This document shows, one piece after another, positions 56,799-64,000 of a stretch of DNA of 64,000 bases. Each line of letters opens with the position of its first letter. Position 1 is the stretch's first letter. The translations under genes were made by a program, and so were the position numbers. Source of the DNA: Leisingera sp. JC1 (GTDB lineage: Bacteria; Pseudomonadota; Alphaproteobacteria; Rhodobacterales; Rhodobacteraceae); NCBI RefSeq assembly GCF_001679925.1, contig NZ_LYUZ01000125.1, positions 134,315 to 198,314 on the forward strand. The letters run 5' to 3'. The notes beneath the pieces were generated by a model. It was given only the letters and a program-made list of their open reading frames with translations. It was not told the origin of the DNA and did no database searches.

Positions 56799-57164
56799 TC
56801 ACTTCCGCTCCGTCCCGTCCGCATTCCGGCCCATGGCGATGTAGCGCGCCTGCAGGCTCAGGCGCAGGATCGTGTTGTCCTTGTCATGGGCCTGGATGTA
56901 GCCCGCCATCAGCGCCATCCAGTAGGTCCGCAGCACGGAGTTGATGCGGCGGCTGTAGTTCGGGCCCAGCTTGCGGAACCATTTCACCATGTCCGCGTCC
57001 AGCCGGATCGTCACCCGGGTCTTGGGTTTGCTGATCCGTTCCCAGCTGTCCATGCCGTCCCATTCGGTCGGCAGGCTCTTGTCCAGCCAGTCGCGGCGCA
57101 GGGATTGCTGCAGCTCATCAAGCTCCAGCTGCATTTCATTGTCATAGTATCGCTTGCTGGGCAT
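56799..57164 (-). CDS. BrnA-like antitoxin or ribbon-helix-helix family protein (orphan)
   Basis: 121 residues from the ATG at 57164 (GGGAGAG upstream). TRVTIRLDADMVKWFRKLGP followed by NYSRRINSVLRTYWMALMAG matches the BrnA-type DNA-binding antitoxin motif. The last 35 residues are a C-terminal extension. No BrnT toxin gene is on either side (a BrnT partner would normally be immediately upstream), so it is either an orphan or a DNA-binding regulator. G+C returns to the chromosomal level here. Confidence 0.68.
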   Translation of the reverse strand: MPSKRYYDNEMQLELDELQQSLRRDWLDKSLPTEWDGMDSWERISKPKTRVTIRLDADMVKWFRKLGPNYSRRINSVLRTYWMALMAGYIQAHDKDNTILRLSLQARYIAMGRNADGTERK

Positions 57165-57315
57165 CGCTCTCTCCCGTGGCGGCGGCGGTTTCGGCGCGGG
57201 GCGGCACTCCCGCGCTGATCCCACCCTGCCCCGATCCGGTTAATTCCGTGCCAGCGGTGCGTACGGTGCCCCCGCAACACCTTCGGGCAGGCCTCTGCCC
57301 CGCCATCCGGCACCG

Positions 57316-57360
57316 GGGGGTGCACAGGGGGTGTACAGGGGGTGCACGCCTGGCACCCCC
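57316..57360. repeat. Three 11-bp tandem repeats with a hairpin
   Basis: GGGGGTGCACA, GGGGGTGTACA and GGGGGTGCACG follow each other directly (57316-57348). The third unit also pairs with GCACCCCC at 57353-57360 to form an 8-bp stem. It lies directly after the 3' end of the hybrid kinase gene. Confidence 0.7.
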
Positions 57361-57366
57361 GCTTTT

Positions 57367-58980
57367 TCAGGCCGGTTTTGCCTGCCGCAGGATCCGGGCC
57401 AGCAGCTCATTCTTGCGGAAGGGCTTGGCCAGGAAATCATTCATCCCGGCGGCCAGGCAGGCCTCCACATCGCTGGGCTGGGCATTGGCGGTCAGGGCGA
57501 CGATGGGGCATTCCGGCAGGCCTCGTTCCTGTTCATGCGCGCGGATCCGGCGGGCGGCGTCCAGCCCGCCCAGGACCGGCATCGACAGGTCCATCAGGAT
57601 CAGATCCGCGCCTTCGGAGGTAAAAATCTCCAGCGCAGTCAATACGTTAGCGGCAAAGCGCAGATCGGCGCCGGTGGCCTTCAGCATCTTCCGGACCAGC
57701 AGCTGGTTGGTCTTGTTGTCCTCCGCCACCAGGATGCGCATCCCGTTCAGCGCCTCAGGCGGCAGTTCCGGCACCGCCATGCCGGGCGGGGCGGCCAGCG
57801 CCCGCCTGCTGTCCTGAAACTGCGCCATCTCCGCGCTGCCCGAAGCCTGCTCACCCGGCCGCGGCAAGTTCAGGCCAACCGTGAATACCGATCCCTCGCC
57901 GGGCACCGATGAGGCCGTGACCGTGCCTCCCATCCGTTCCGCCAGCGCACGGGTAATGGCCAGCCCCAGACCTGTGCCTTCGATCACGCGGGCGGCTTTC
58001 CGGTCGACCTGCTCAAAGGCGGAAAAGATCCATTTCATCTGCGCAGGCTCAATCCCGATGCCGGAATCGGAGACCTGAATACGCAGGGGCAGCGCCGAGG
58101 CGGCGGGGTCATAGGCGACGCTGACGGTGACGTGGCCGTCTTCAGTGAACTTGATCGCGTTGCCGAGCAGGTTCATCAGGATCTGGCGGATCTTGCTGGC
58201 ATCGCCTGCAAAATCATGCGGCACATCTTCGGGGTACTCGGTGCGCAGATCAATCCCCTTGTAGGCGGCCCTCGCCCACAGGAGGGTGCCCACATCCTGA
58301 ACCACGTCCCGCAGCGAAAACGGCGCATCGTGCAGGGAGATCTTATCGGCCTGGATCTTGGAGAAATCGAGCACGTCGTTGATCACCGTCAGCAGGGCCG
58401 TCGCGGAATTGAAAATCGTATCGGCAAACAGCTGCTGCTGTTCGTCCAGGCCGGTTTCCTTCAGCAACTCGCACATGCCGATGATGCCATTCATCGGCGT
58501 CCTGATCTCATGGCTCATGTTTGCGAGAAACCGTTCCTTGGCCTGGCTGGCCTCCTCGGCCTTGTCCAGGGCCATCCGGGTCAGCTCCAGCGCCTCGTCG
58601 CGCTCCCGCTCAGTCGTGATGTCTGTCGAAGACCCGACAAGATAGGTCATGCGCCCGTCCGCGCCGAACACGGGACGGAGAGTGGTGCTGAGGTATTTTT
58701 CCTTGTTCTGGGTCGGGAGGACGATGTCGTAGGTCGCCTCCCTGCCGCTGCTGATCACTGCCAGATGATGGTTCAAGGCGCGGCGTCCGGTTGCCCCGCC
58801 ATAGAGTTCGAGTGCGGTCTTGCCTGCAAAATCGCTGTGCTCGAACTTGGTGAACTCCCGCGACTTGGTGTTCATGTGCACGTAACGCGGCAGCCCGTCT
58901 TCGCCTACCTTCAGGACAATCACCGCAATCTCGACTGCGTCGAGAACGCCGAAATGATCTGAAAATTCATCCTGCTGCAC
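57367..58980 (-). CDS. Hybrid PAS sensor histidine kinase/response regulator
   Basis: 537 residues from the GTG at 58980 (AGGA eight bases upstream); a GTG at 59025 would add 15 residues without a clear ribosome-binding site. An N-terminal PAS domain (about 5-125, RPVFGADGRMTYLVGSSTDI), then HisKA with the His in FLANMSHEIRTPMNG near residue 157, HATPase with NLLGNAIKFTEDGHVTVSV and GTGLGLAITRALAERMGG, and a C-terminal receiver domain with LILMDLSMPVLGG. No transmembrane segment, so a cytoplasmic sensor. A phosphorelay partner is not adjacent. Confidence 0.92.
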   Translation of the reverse strand: MQQDEFSDHFGVLDAVEIAVIVLKVGEDGLPRYVHMNTKSREFTKFEHSDFAGKTALELYGGATGRRALNHHLAVISSGREATYDIVLPTQNKEKYLSTTLRPVFGADGRMTYLVGSSTDITTERERDEALELTRMALDKAEEASQAKERFLANMSHEIRTPMNGIIGMCELLKETGLDEQQQLFADTIFNSATALLTVINDVLDFSKIQADKISLHDAPFSLRDVVQDVGTLLWARAAYKGIDLRTEYPEDVPHDFAGDASKIRQILMNLLGNAIKFTEDGHVTVSVAYDPAASALPLRIQVSDSGIGIEPAQMKWIFSAFEQVDRKAARVIEGTGLGLAITRALAERMGGTVTASSVPGEGSVFTVGLNLPRPGEQASGSAEMAQFQDSRRALAAPPGMAVPELPPEALNGMRILVAEDNKTNQLLVRKMLKATGADLRFAANVLTALEIFTSEGADLILMDLSMPVLGGLDAARRIRAHEQERGLPECPIVALTANAQPSDVEACLAAGMNDFLAKPFRKNELLARILRQAKPA

Positions 58981-59166
58981 GTATCGTTCCTGAGACGGGA
59001 GAGCTTTTGAAATCCTGTAACACACAGTCGCAGCGCAAGTGTTACAGGAAAAGCGTTAGCAAATTACAGGCAAAACATTCGATGCCATTGCGGAATACAG
59101 GGCCAACACGGCCCTCAGTCTCCGTTTTTCTTGCCTCTGACGCGGTTTCTGGATACAGCCACCCGC

Positions 59167-60774
59167 ATGTTGGACACCGCTGCAAACCGCCCCGAACTGC
59201 CCGCCGAAATTGCGCGGCGCCGGACCTTTGCGATCATCTCGCACCCGGACGCCGGCAAGACCACGCTGACTGAAAAGTTCCTGCTGTACGGCGGTGCGAT
59301 TCAGATGGCCGGCCAGGTGCGCGCCAAGGGCGAGGCGCGGCGCACGCGCTCTGACTTCATGCAAATGGAGAAGGACCGCGGAATCTCTGTATCGGCGTCC
59401 GCAATGTCGTTTGATTTCAGCGGCTTCCGCTTCAACCTGGTGGATACGCCAGGCCACTCGGACTTCTCCGAGGACACCTACCGCACGCTGACGGCGGTGG
59501 ATGCGGCAGTGATGGTGATCGACGGTGCCAAGGGTGTGGAAAGCCAGACCCAGAAGCTGTTCGAGGTCTGCCGCCTGCGCGACCTGCCGATCCTGACCTT
59601 CTGTAACAAGATGGACCGCGAAAGCCGCGACACCTTTGAGATCATTGACGAGATCCAGGAAATGCTGGCGATCGACGTGACCCCGGCAAGCTGGCCCATC
59701 GGCGTGGGCCGCGATTTCATCGGCTGCTACGACATGCTGCGCGACCGGCTGGAACTGATGGACCGCGCCGACCGCAACAAGGTGGCGGAAAGCATCGCGA
59801 TTGAGGGCCTGGACGACCCCAAGCTGGCCGAGCATGTGCCTGCGCATCTGCTGGACAAACTGCTGGAAGAAGTCGAGATGGCGCGCGAACTGCTGCCCGC
59901 CCTGGACCCGCAGTCAGTGCTTGAGGGCCACATGACCCCGATCTGGTTCGGCTCTGCCATCAACTCCTTCGGCGTCAAGGAGCTGATGGACGGCATCGGC
60001 AAATACGGTCCCGAACCGCAGCCCCAGTCAGCCGAGCCGCGCCAAGTGGCACCGGAGGAAAAGAAGGTTGCGGGCTTTGTGTTCAAGGTTCAGGCCAACA
60101 TGGACCCCAAGCACCGCGACCGGGTGGCCTTTGTCCGCATGGCCTCGGGCCACTTCAAGCGCGGCATGAAGCTGACCCATGTGCGTACCAAGAAGCCGAT
60201 GGCAGTGTCGAACCCGGTGCTGTTCCTGGCCTCCGACCGGGAACTGGCAGAGGAAGCCTGGGCCGGTGACATCATCGGCATCCCGAACCACGGCCAGCTG
60301 CGCATCGGCGACACGCTGACCGAGGGCGAGGCGATCCGGGTGACCGGCATCCCGTCCTTTGCCCCGGAACTGCTGCAGGGCGTGCGCGCAGGCGACCCGA
60401 TGAAGGCCAAGCACCTGGAAAAGGCGCTGATGCAGTTTGCCGAGGAAGGTGCGGCCAAGGTGTTCAAACCCTCGATCGGCTCCGGCTTCATCGTTGGTGT
60501 TGTCGGCCAGCTGCAATTCGAGGTTCTGGCCAGCCGGATCGAGATGGAATACGGCCTGCCGGTGCGGTTCGAGGCAAGCCAGTTCACCAGCGCGCGCTGG
60601 GTCAGCGGCGACAAAACGGCGGTGGACAAGTTCATCAATGCCAACAAACAGCACATCGCCCATGACCACGACGGCGACATCGTCTACCTGACCCGCCTGC
60701 AATGGGACATCGACCGGGTGGTGCGGGACTACCCGGACTTGAACCTGACAGCGACCAAGGAAATGATGGTCTGA
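59167..60774 (+). CDS. prfC: Peptide chain release factor 3
   Basis: 535 residues from the ATG at 59167 (a TTG at 59131 would add 12). GTPase that recycles RF1 and RF2. P-loop SHPDAGKTTLTEKFLLYG, switch II VDTPGHSDFSEDTYRTL, G4 FCNKMDRE. Size matches E. coli RF3 (529). Followed by a strong terminator. Confidence 0.96.
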   Translation: MLDTAANRPELPAEIARRRTFAIISHPDAGKTTLTEKFLLYGGAIQMAGQVRAKGEARRTRSDFMQMEKDRGISVSASAMSFDFSGFRFNLVDTPGHSDFSEDTYRTLTAVDAAVMVIDGAKGVESQTQKLFEVCRLRDLPILTFCNKMDRESRDTFEIIDEIQEMLAIDVTPASWPIGVGRDFIGCYDMLRDRLELMDRADRNKVAESIAIEGLDDPKLAEHVPAHLLDKLLEEVEMARELLPALDPQSVLEGHMTPIWFGSAINSFGVKELMDGIGKYGPEPQPQSAEPRQVAPEEKKVAGFVFKVQANMDPKHRDRVAFVRMASGHFKRGMKLTHVRTKKPMAVSNPVLFLASDRELAEEAWAGDIIGIPNHGQLRIGDTLTEGEAIRVTGIPSFAPELLQGVRAGDPMKAKHLEKALMQFAEEGAAKVFKPSIGSGFIVGVVGQLQFEVLASRIEMEYGLPVRFEASQFTSARWVSGDKTAVDKFINANKQHIAHDHDGDIVYLTRLQWDIDRVVRDYPDLNLTATKEMMV

Positions 60775-60777
60775 AAA

Positions 60778-60804
60778 AACGCCCGGTCCGCCCGGGCGTT
60801 TTAC
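60778..60804 (+). terminator. Rho-independent terminator of prfC
   Basis: AACGCCCGG (60778-60786), loop TCCGC, CCGGGCGTT (60792-60800), then TTAC. It begins within four bases of the stop codon. Confidence 0.88.
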
Positions 60805-60872
60805 TTGCTGGGCTTGCACTTTTGCCTTCCGGCGGAAATGGTTGTGAAAAACGGCAAGGCAAGAGGCAGGCA

Positions 60873-61814
60873 ATGGCGGATCAGGGCGTCAAATGGGGCA
60901 TCGTCAGCACCATAAAGGCGGACGCCGAAACGATTTTGAACTTTGCCGCGTACCATCTGGACCTGGGCGCGCACCGGCTGCACATCTACCTGGATGAACC
61001 GAATCCCGAAGCCTATGTACAGCTGAAGCAGCACCCCAAAGTGCGGGTCACGGTGTGCGACGGCGGCTATTGGCAGAAACGCTGCGGCTACCGGCCAGCC
61101 AAACACCAAATACGCCAGATACAGAATTCCGCCCATGCCTACCAGCGGATCCAGACCGATTGGATCGCCCATATCGACGTGGACGAGTTTCTCTGGCCCG
61201 CTAAGGACCTAGGGCAAATGCTCGCCACCCTGCCCTCCAGCACTTTGGGCGCCAAGATACGCCCGATTGAAGCGCTGGCGGGACATGACGGGCAATTCAA
61301 GGCGATGATCCCAAGGGGACCGGACCGTGAGGCGGAGGTGCGCACCGTCTACCCGGCCTTCGGAGGGTTCTTGAAGGGCGGTTTCCTCAGCCACACAGCC
61401 GGCAAGGTCATTGCCAGGACGGGCGTGCCGCAGGCGGAGGTGCGCATTCACAATATGTATTTGGCAGGCAAAAAGATCAAAGTGTCCGCCGCTCTGGAAG
61501 AAGTTGACCTTTGCCATTGCCATGCTTTGAGCTGGGAGCAGTGGCAAACCACCTACCAGTACCGGTTGCAGCACGGCTCGTACCGGCCCGGATTGAAGCC
61601 TGGGTATTCGCGGCTGTTCGGCGGATTGAACTCACATGAGCTTCTGTCGCTGATCGAAGAAGAGCACGGCCAGGACGGCTTGCGCAGCTTCTTTGATGAG
61701 GTCAGCGCCCGGGATCCTGAGGTTTACCGCAAGCTGCAGGAACGCGGGCTGGTGCGGAATCGCCCCCTCGGTCTGGAGGAGAAACGGCAAAAACACTTCC
61801 CCGGTTTCGGCTGA
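60873..61814 (+). CDS. Glycosyltransferase family 2-like protein (Glyco_tranf_2_4 type)
   Basis: 313 residues from the ATG at 60873, with GAGG about eight bases upstream. KWGIVSTIKADAETILNFAA starts the family domain; IAHIDVDEFLWP holds the DxD-like metal site near residue 100. C-terminal half HNMYLAGKKIKVSAALEEVD and FGGLNSHELLSLIEEEHGQD. A cousin of the gene at 10430-11491 with a different N terminus. Substrate unknown; a role in surface polysaccharide is inferred. Confidence 0.8.
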   Translation: MADQGVKWGIVSTIKADAETILNFAAYHLDLGAHRLHIYLDEPNPEAYVQLKQHPKVRVTVCDGGYWQKRCGYRPAKHQIRQIQNSAHAYQRIQTDWIAHIDVDEFLWPAKDLGQMLATLPSSTLGAKIRPIEALAGHDGQFKAMIPRGPDREAEVRTVYPAFGGFLKGGFLSHTAGKVIARTGVPQAEVRIHNMYLAGKKIKVSAALEEVDLCHCHALSWEQWQTTYQYRLQHGSYRPGLKPGYSRLFGGLNSHELLSLIEEEHGQDGLRSFFDEVSARDPEVYRKLQERGLVRNRPLGLEEKRQKHFPGFG

Positions 61815-61997
61815 TTTGTTTCCATTTTGCCGATCCCGGCAACGAAAACCTTGCAAAATCCGGCATTAATTGACCTCAGCATGGGATTTTGCTATGCCCC
61901 GCCACGAGCCGGCAGCTGCCACACCGCATGACCTTTTGCGGAGCCGGCTGCAACACACACGCGCGGGCCAGGTCAGTGTCCGCAATGACGGATGCAT

Positions 61998-63410
61998 ATG
62001 ACAAAATTCACCGATCTGAACCTTAATCCCAAGGTCCTCAAAGCCATTGAGGAAGCCGGGTACGAAACCCCCACACCGATTCAGGCAGGGGCCATCCCGC
62101 CGGCGCTGGAGGGGCGCGATGTTCTGGGAATCGCCCAGACCGGCACCGGCAAGACAGCGTCGTTCACGCTGCCGATGATCACGCTTCTGGCCCGCGGCCG
62201 CGCCCGCGCCCGGATGCCGCGCAGCCTGGTGCTGTGCCCGACCCGCGAACTGGCCGCCCAGGTGGCCGAGAACTTCGACACCTACGCAAAGCATGTGAAG
62301 CTCACCAAGGCGCTGCTGATCGGCGGGGTCTCCTTCAAGGAGCAGGACGCGCTGATCGACAAGGGCGTCGACGTGCTGATCGCCACGCCGGGCCGCCTGC
62401 TGGACCATTTCGAGCGCGGCAAGCTGCTGCTGACCGGCGTGCAGATCATGGTGGTGGACGAGGCCGACCGGATGCTCGACATGGGCTTCATCCCGGATAT
62501 CGAGCGCATTTTCTCGCTGACGCCGTTCACCCGCCAGACGCTGTTCTTCTCGGCCACCATGGCGCCGGAGATCGAGCGGATCACCAACACTTTCCTGTCC
62601 GGCCCTGCCCGCATCGAAGTGGCCCGCCAGGCCACCGCGTCGGAAACCATCGAACAGGCTGTGGTGCAGTTCAAGGCGTCGCGCCGCGACCGCGAGGGCA
62701 GCGAGAAACGCAAGGTTCTGCGCGCGCTGATCGACGCCGAGGGGGACAAGCTGACCAACGGCATCATCTTCTGCAACCGCAAGACGGATGTGGATATCTG
62801 CGCGAAATCGCTCAAGAAATACGGTTATGACGCGGCTGCCATCCATGGCGACCTGGATCAGAGCCAGCGCACCAAGACCCTGGACGCATTCCGCGAGGGA
62901 TCCTTGCGCATTCTGGTCGCCTCTGACGTCGCCGCCCGCGGCCTGGACGTGCCGAGTGTCAGCCATGTGTTCAACTTCGATGTTCCGGGCCACGCCGAGG
63001 ACTACGTCCACCGCATTGGCCGCACCGGCCGCGCAGGGCGCGAAGGCAAGGCGATCACCATCTGCATCCCGCGCGACGACAAGGCCCTGGCGGCTGTCGA
63101 AGGCCTGATTCAGAAGGAAATCCCGCGGCTGGAGAACCCGGTCAAGCCGGAACCCAAGACGGAAAAACCTGCCCGGTCCGCAAAAGCAGACAAGGCAGAC
63201 AAGGCAGACAAGGCAGACGCGGATACCCGCGAGGGCCGCAAGGTCGAGAGCCGCGAGCGCCGCAGGGATGAAAAGCCTGCGCAGAAGCAGGAGCGTTCAT
63301 CGGGCCGCGGCGGCAAGCACGGCAAGCGCGACGACAAGGTTGTTGTCGGTATGGGCGACCACCTGCCGAGCTTCATCGCGCTCAGCTTTGCCGAGCGCCG
63401 CGCCAGCTGA
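61998..63410 (+). CDS. DEAD-box RNA helicase (RhlE type)
   Basis: 470 residues from the ATG at 61998 (ATG 61992 is possible). Q motif FTDLNLNPKVLKAIEEAGYE with TPIQ, Walker A AQTGTGKTASFTLPMI, VVDEADRMLDMG (DEAD), SAT and HRIGRTGRAGREG. The C-terminal 90 residues are low-complexity basic sequence with Lys/Ala/Asp repeats, probably a flexible RNA-binding tail. RNA helicases of this type help ribosome assembly and RNA decay. Confidence 0.93.
   Translation: MTKFTDLNLNPKVLKAIEEAGYETPTPIQAGAIPPALEGRDVLGIAQTGTGKTASFTLPMITLLARGRARARMPRSLVLCPTRELAAQVAENFDTYAKHVKLTKALLIGGVSFKEQDALIDKGVDVLIATPGRLLDHFERGKLLLTGVQIMVVDEADRMLDMGFIPDIERIFSLTPFTRQTLFFSATMAPEIERITNTFLSGPARIEVARQATASETIEQAVVQFKASRRDREGSEKRKVLRALIDAEGDKLTNGIIFCNRKTDVDICAKSLKKYGYDAAAIHGDLDQSQRTKTLDAFREGSLRILVASDVAARGLDVPSVSHVFNFDVPGHAEDYVHRIGRTGRAGREGKAITICIPRDDKALAAVEGLIQKEIPRLENPVKPEPKTEKPARSAKADKADKADKADADTREGRKVESRERRRDEKPAQKQERSSGRGGKHGKRDDKVVVGMGDHLPSFIALSFAERRAS
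63183..63218 (+). repeat. Four 9-bp tandem repeats coding for ADK units
   Basis: Four units close to AAGGCAGAC sit inside the helicase tail and encode repeated Ala-Asp-Lys. Typical of slippage-prone low-complexity tails. Confidence 0.8.
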
Positions 63411-63435
63411 TACCTCAGCAGCAGGCAGAAAGATC

Positions 63436-63462
63436 AGGCCGCCCAAGGGGCGGCCTTTTTTG
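63436..63462 (+). terminator. Rho-independent terminator of the helicase gene
   Basis: AGGCCGCCC (63436-63444), loop AAG, GGGCGGCCT (63448-63456), then TTTTTGTGG. Confidence 0.88.
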
Positions 63463-63613
63463 TGGCATCCAGGCCTGCCCGCGATGCACATGCAGCATGG
63501 CCACCTTTGCGCTTGCAGCATAGCGGGTCTTCGATCTTGGCCGGCGTAATTCGGCGCAATGCGGCGTATTGCATCCATCAACACGAAACGCGCCATTGAT
63601 GATGGGCTACGCC

Positions 63614-63793
63614 ATGAATACCAACGACACCAAAACCCTGACCATCTCCCAGTTCCAGGCCATTGAGGCCCGCGCCCACGAGCTGCGCGCTGAGGCCTTT
63701 GCAGCCATGATGCGCCGCCTGTTCGGTGCTCTGTTCAGCGCTCCGCGCAAGGTGGTCTCCTGCCCCAGCTGCGCCCGCCCGCTGCACGGCTGA
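63614..63793 (+). CDS. Small conserved protein with a C-terminal CxxC
   Basis: 59 residues from the ATG at 63614 (ATG at 63599 and 63602 are alternatives; none has a strong ribosome-binding site). SQFQAIEARAHELRAEAFAA is an amphipathic helix pattern I recognise from small Rhodobacterales proteins; VVSCPSCARPLHG ends with a CxxC pair that could bind zinc. A strong terminator follows within 40 bases, supporting that this is a real transcript. Function unknown. Confidence 0.6.
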   Translation: MNTNDTKTLTISQFQAIEARAHELRAEAFAAMMRRLFGALFSAPRKVVSCPSCARPLHG

Positions 63794-63831
63794 GACGACC
63801 GCCGCTCCCTCTGGAGCAGCATCTGAATTGA

Positions 63832-63872
63832 AAACGCCGCGTGCCCCAGAGGCCGCGGCGTTTCTCTTTTTC
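63832..63872 (+). terminator. Rho-independent terminator after the small gene
   Basis: AAACGCCGCG (63832-63841), loop of 12 bases, CGCGGCGTTT (63854-63863), then CTCTTTTTC. Confidence 0.85.
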
Positions 63873-63887
63873 AACCGGTGCCGGTTT

Positions 63888-63906
63888 GGGCCCGCGCCGC
63901 GGGCCC
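63888..63906. repeat. GC-only palindrome at the end of the window
   Basis: GGGCCCGCG, C, CGCGGGCCC form a perfect 9-bp palindrome. The last 100 bases of the window are extremely G+C-rich with no gene visible. Confidence 0.5.
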
Positions 63907-64000
63907 GTCAGGGGCTGCGGCGCGGGGCCCAAAGGGGCCTGCCGCATCTGTAATGCGGCATGGGCCGGGCGGGCGGGCCGCCCTGCCCTGCCGGCAGGGC

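Noticed and set aside
57316..57348. CRISPR-like repeats
   Set aside because: Units are 11 bases and directly adjacent with no spacers; no cas genes.
63183..63218. Regulatory tandem repeat
   Set aside because: Nine-base in-frame units coding for Ala-Asp-Lys inside the helicase tail explain it as protein low complexity.

Overview
The window is a G+C-rich chromosomal segment from an alphaproteobacterium of the Rhodobacterales, most likely the marine Roseobacter group (Leisingera/Phaeobacter/Ruegeria type). This is inferred from the gene families and synteny (form II cox cluster, surE-pcm-nlpD, tatABC, radA-cvpA, Hint-domain and RTX proteins, CtrA-type TTAA-N7-TTAA sites). No RNA genes, insertion sequences, integrases or CRISPR arrays were found.

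Layout. 0-2 kb: end of an unknown envelope-anchored gene, infC with a non-standard start codon, and a small soluble chemoreceptor-like protein. 2-10 kb: seven minus-strand genes of a form II (CoxL-like) molybdenum hydroxylase with its maturation factors (coxD, coxE, xdhC/coxI, a MoCF-domain protein, coxS, coxL, coxM), carrying two copies of an intergenic hairpin repeat. 10-19 kb: glycosyltransferase plus partner, pyrC, an RTX protein behind a CtrA-type site, pyrE, dnaB behind DnaA boxes, and a Tat-exported agmatine deiminase homologue. 19-26 kb: alr, an MlaE/MlaF ABC pair, a low-G+C DUF2971 gene, a PqiA-like membrane protein, an unknown coiled-coil membrane protein, radA and cvpA. 26-31 kb: an accessory block between cvpA and purF with a degenerate Hint protein, a SELENBP1/methanethiol oxidase homologue with a membrane partner, and a DMT exporter. 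31-38 kb: purF, DUF2199, a small PilP-like protein, an SDR, then surE-pcm-nlpD. 38-50 kb: a DUF815 ATPase, class III cyclase, secreted lectin-like protein, small kinase, tatABC, a monooxygenase/WYL-regulator pair with a palindromic operator, GNAT, FbpC-type ATPase, arsM, AlkC/AlkD-like protein and an atypical SDR. 50-59 kb: the most accessory-looking part, with a Hint protein, a CHASE histidine kinase and its response regulator, a secreted caspase-like protein with a glycan-binding-type tail, a low-G+C islet with an abortive-infection (AbiJ-NTD/Abi_C, HEPN-motif) protein and an unknown protein, an orphan BrnA-like antitoxin and a hybrid histidine kinase. 59-64 kb: prfC, a second glycosyltransferase, an RhlE-type helicase and a small conserved protein.

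How it works together. Housekeeping functions (translation initiation and termination, pyrimidine and purine synthesis, replication, recombination repair, Tat export, outer-membrane lipid transport, cell-wall hydrolase activation) form the backbone. Accessory genes sit at its joints: between pyrC and pyrE, between mlaF and the pqiA-like gene, between cvpA and purF, and around 50-57 kb. Two joints carry CtrA-type sites and one a DnaA box, suggesting that some inserted surface or secreted proteins are tied to cell-cycle or motility regulation. The strongest candidates for new biology are the Hint-fold protein lacking its catalytic residues behind CtrA and DnaA sites, the Abi islet next to the exported caspase-like protein, and the palindrome controlling the WYL-regulator locus. 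All calls are from reading the sequence alone; no database search was run.
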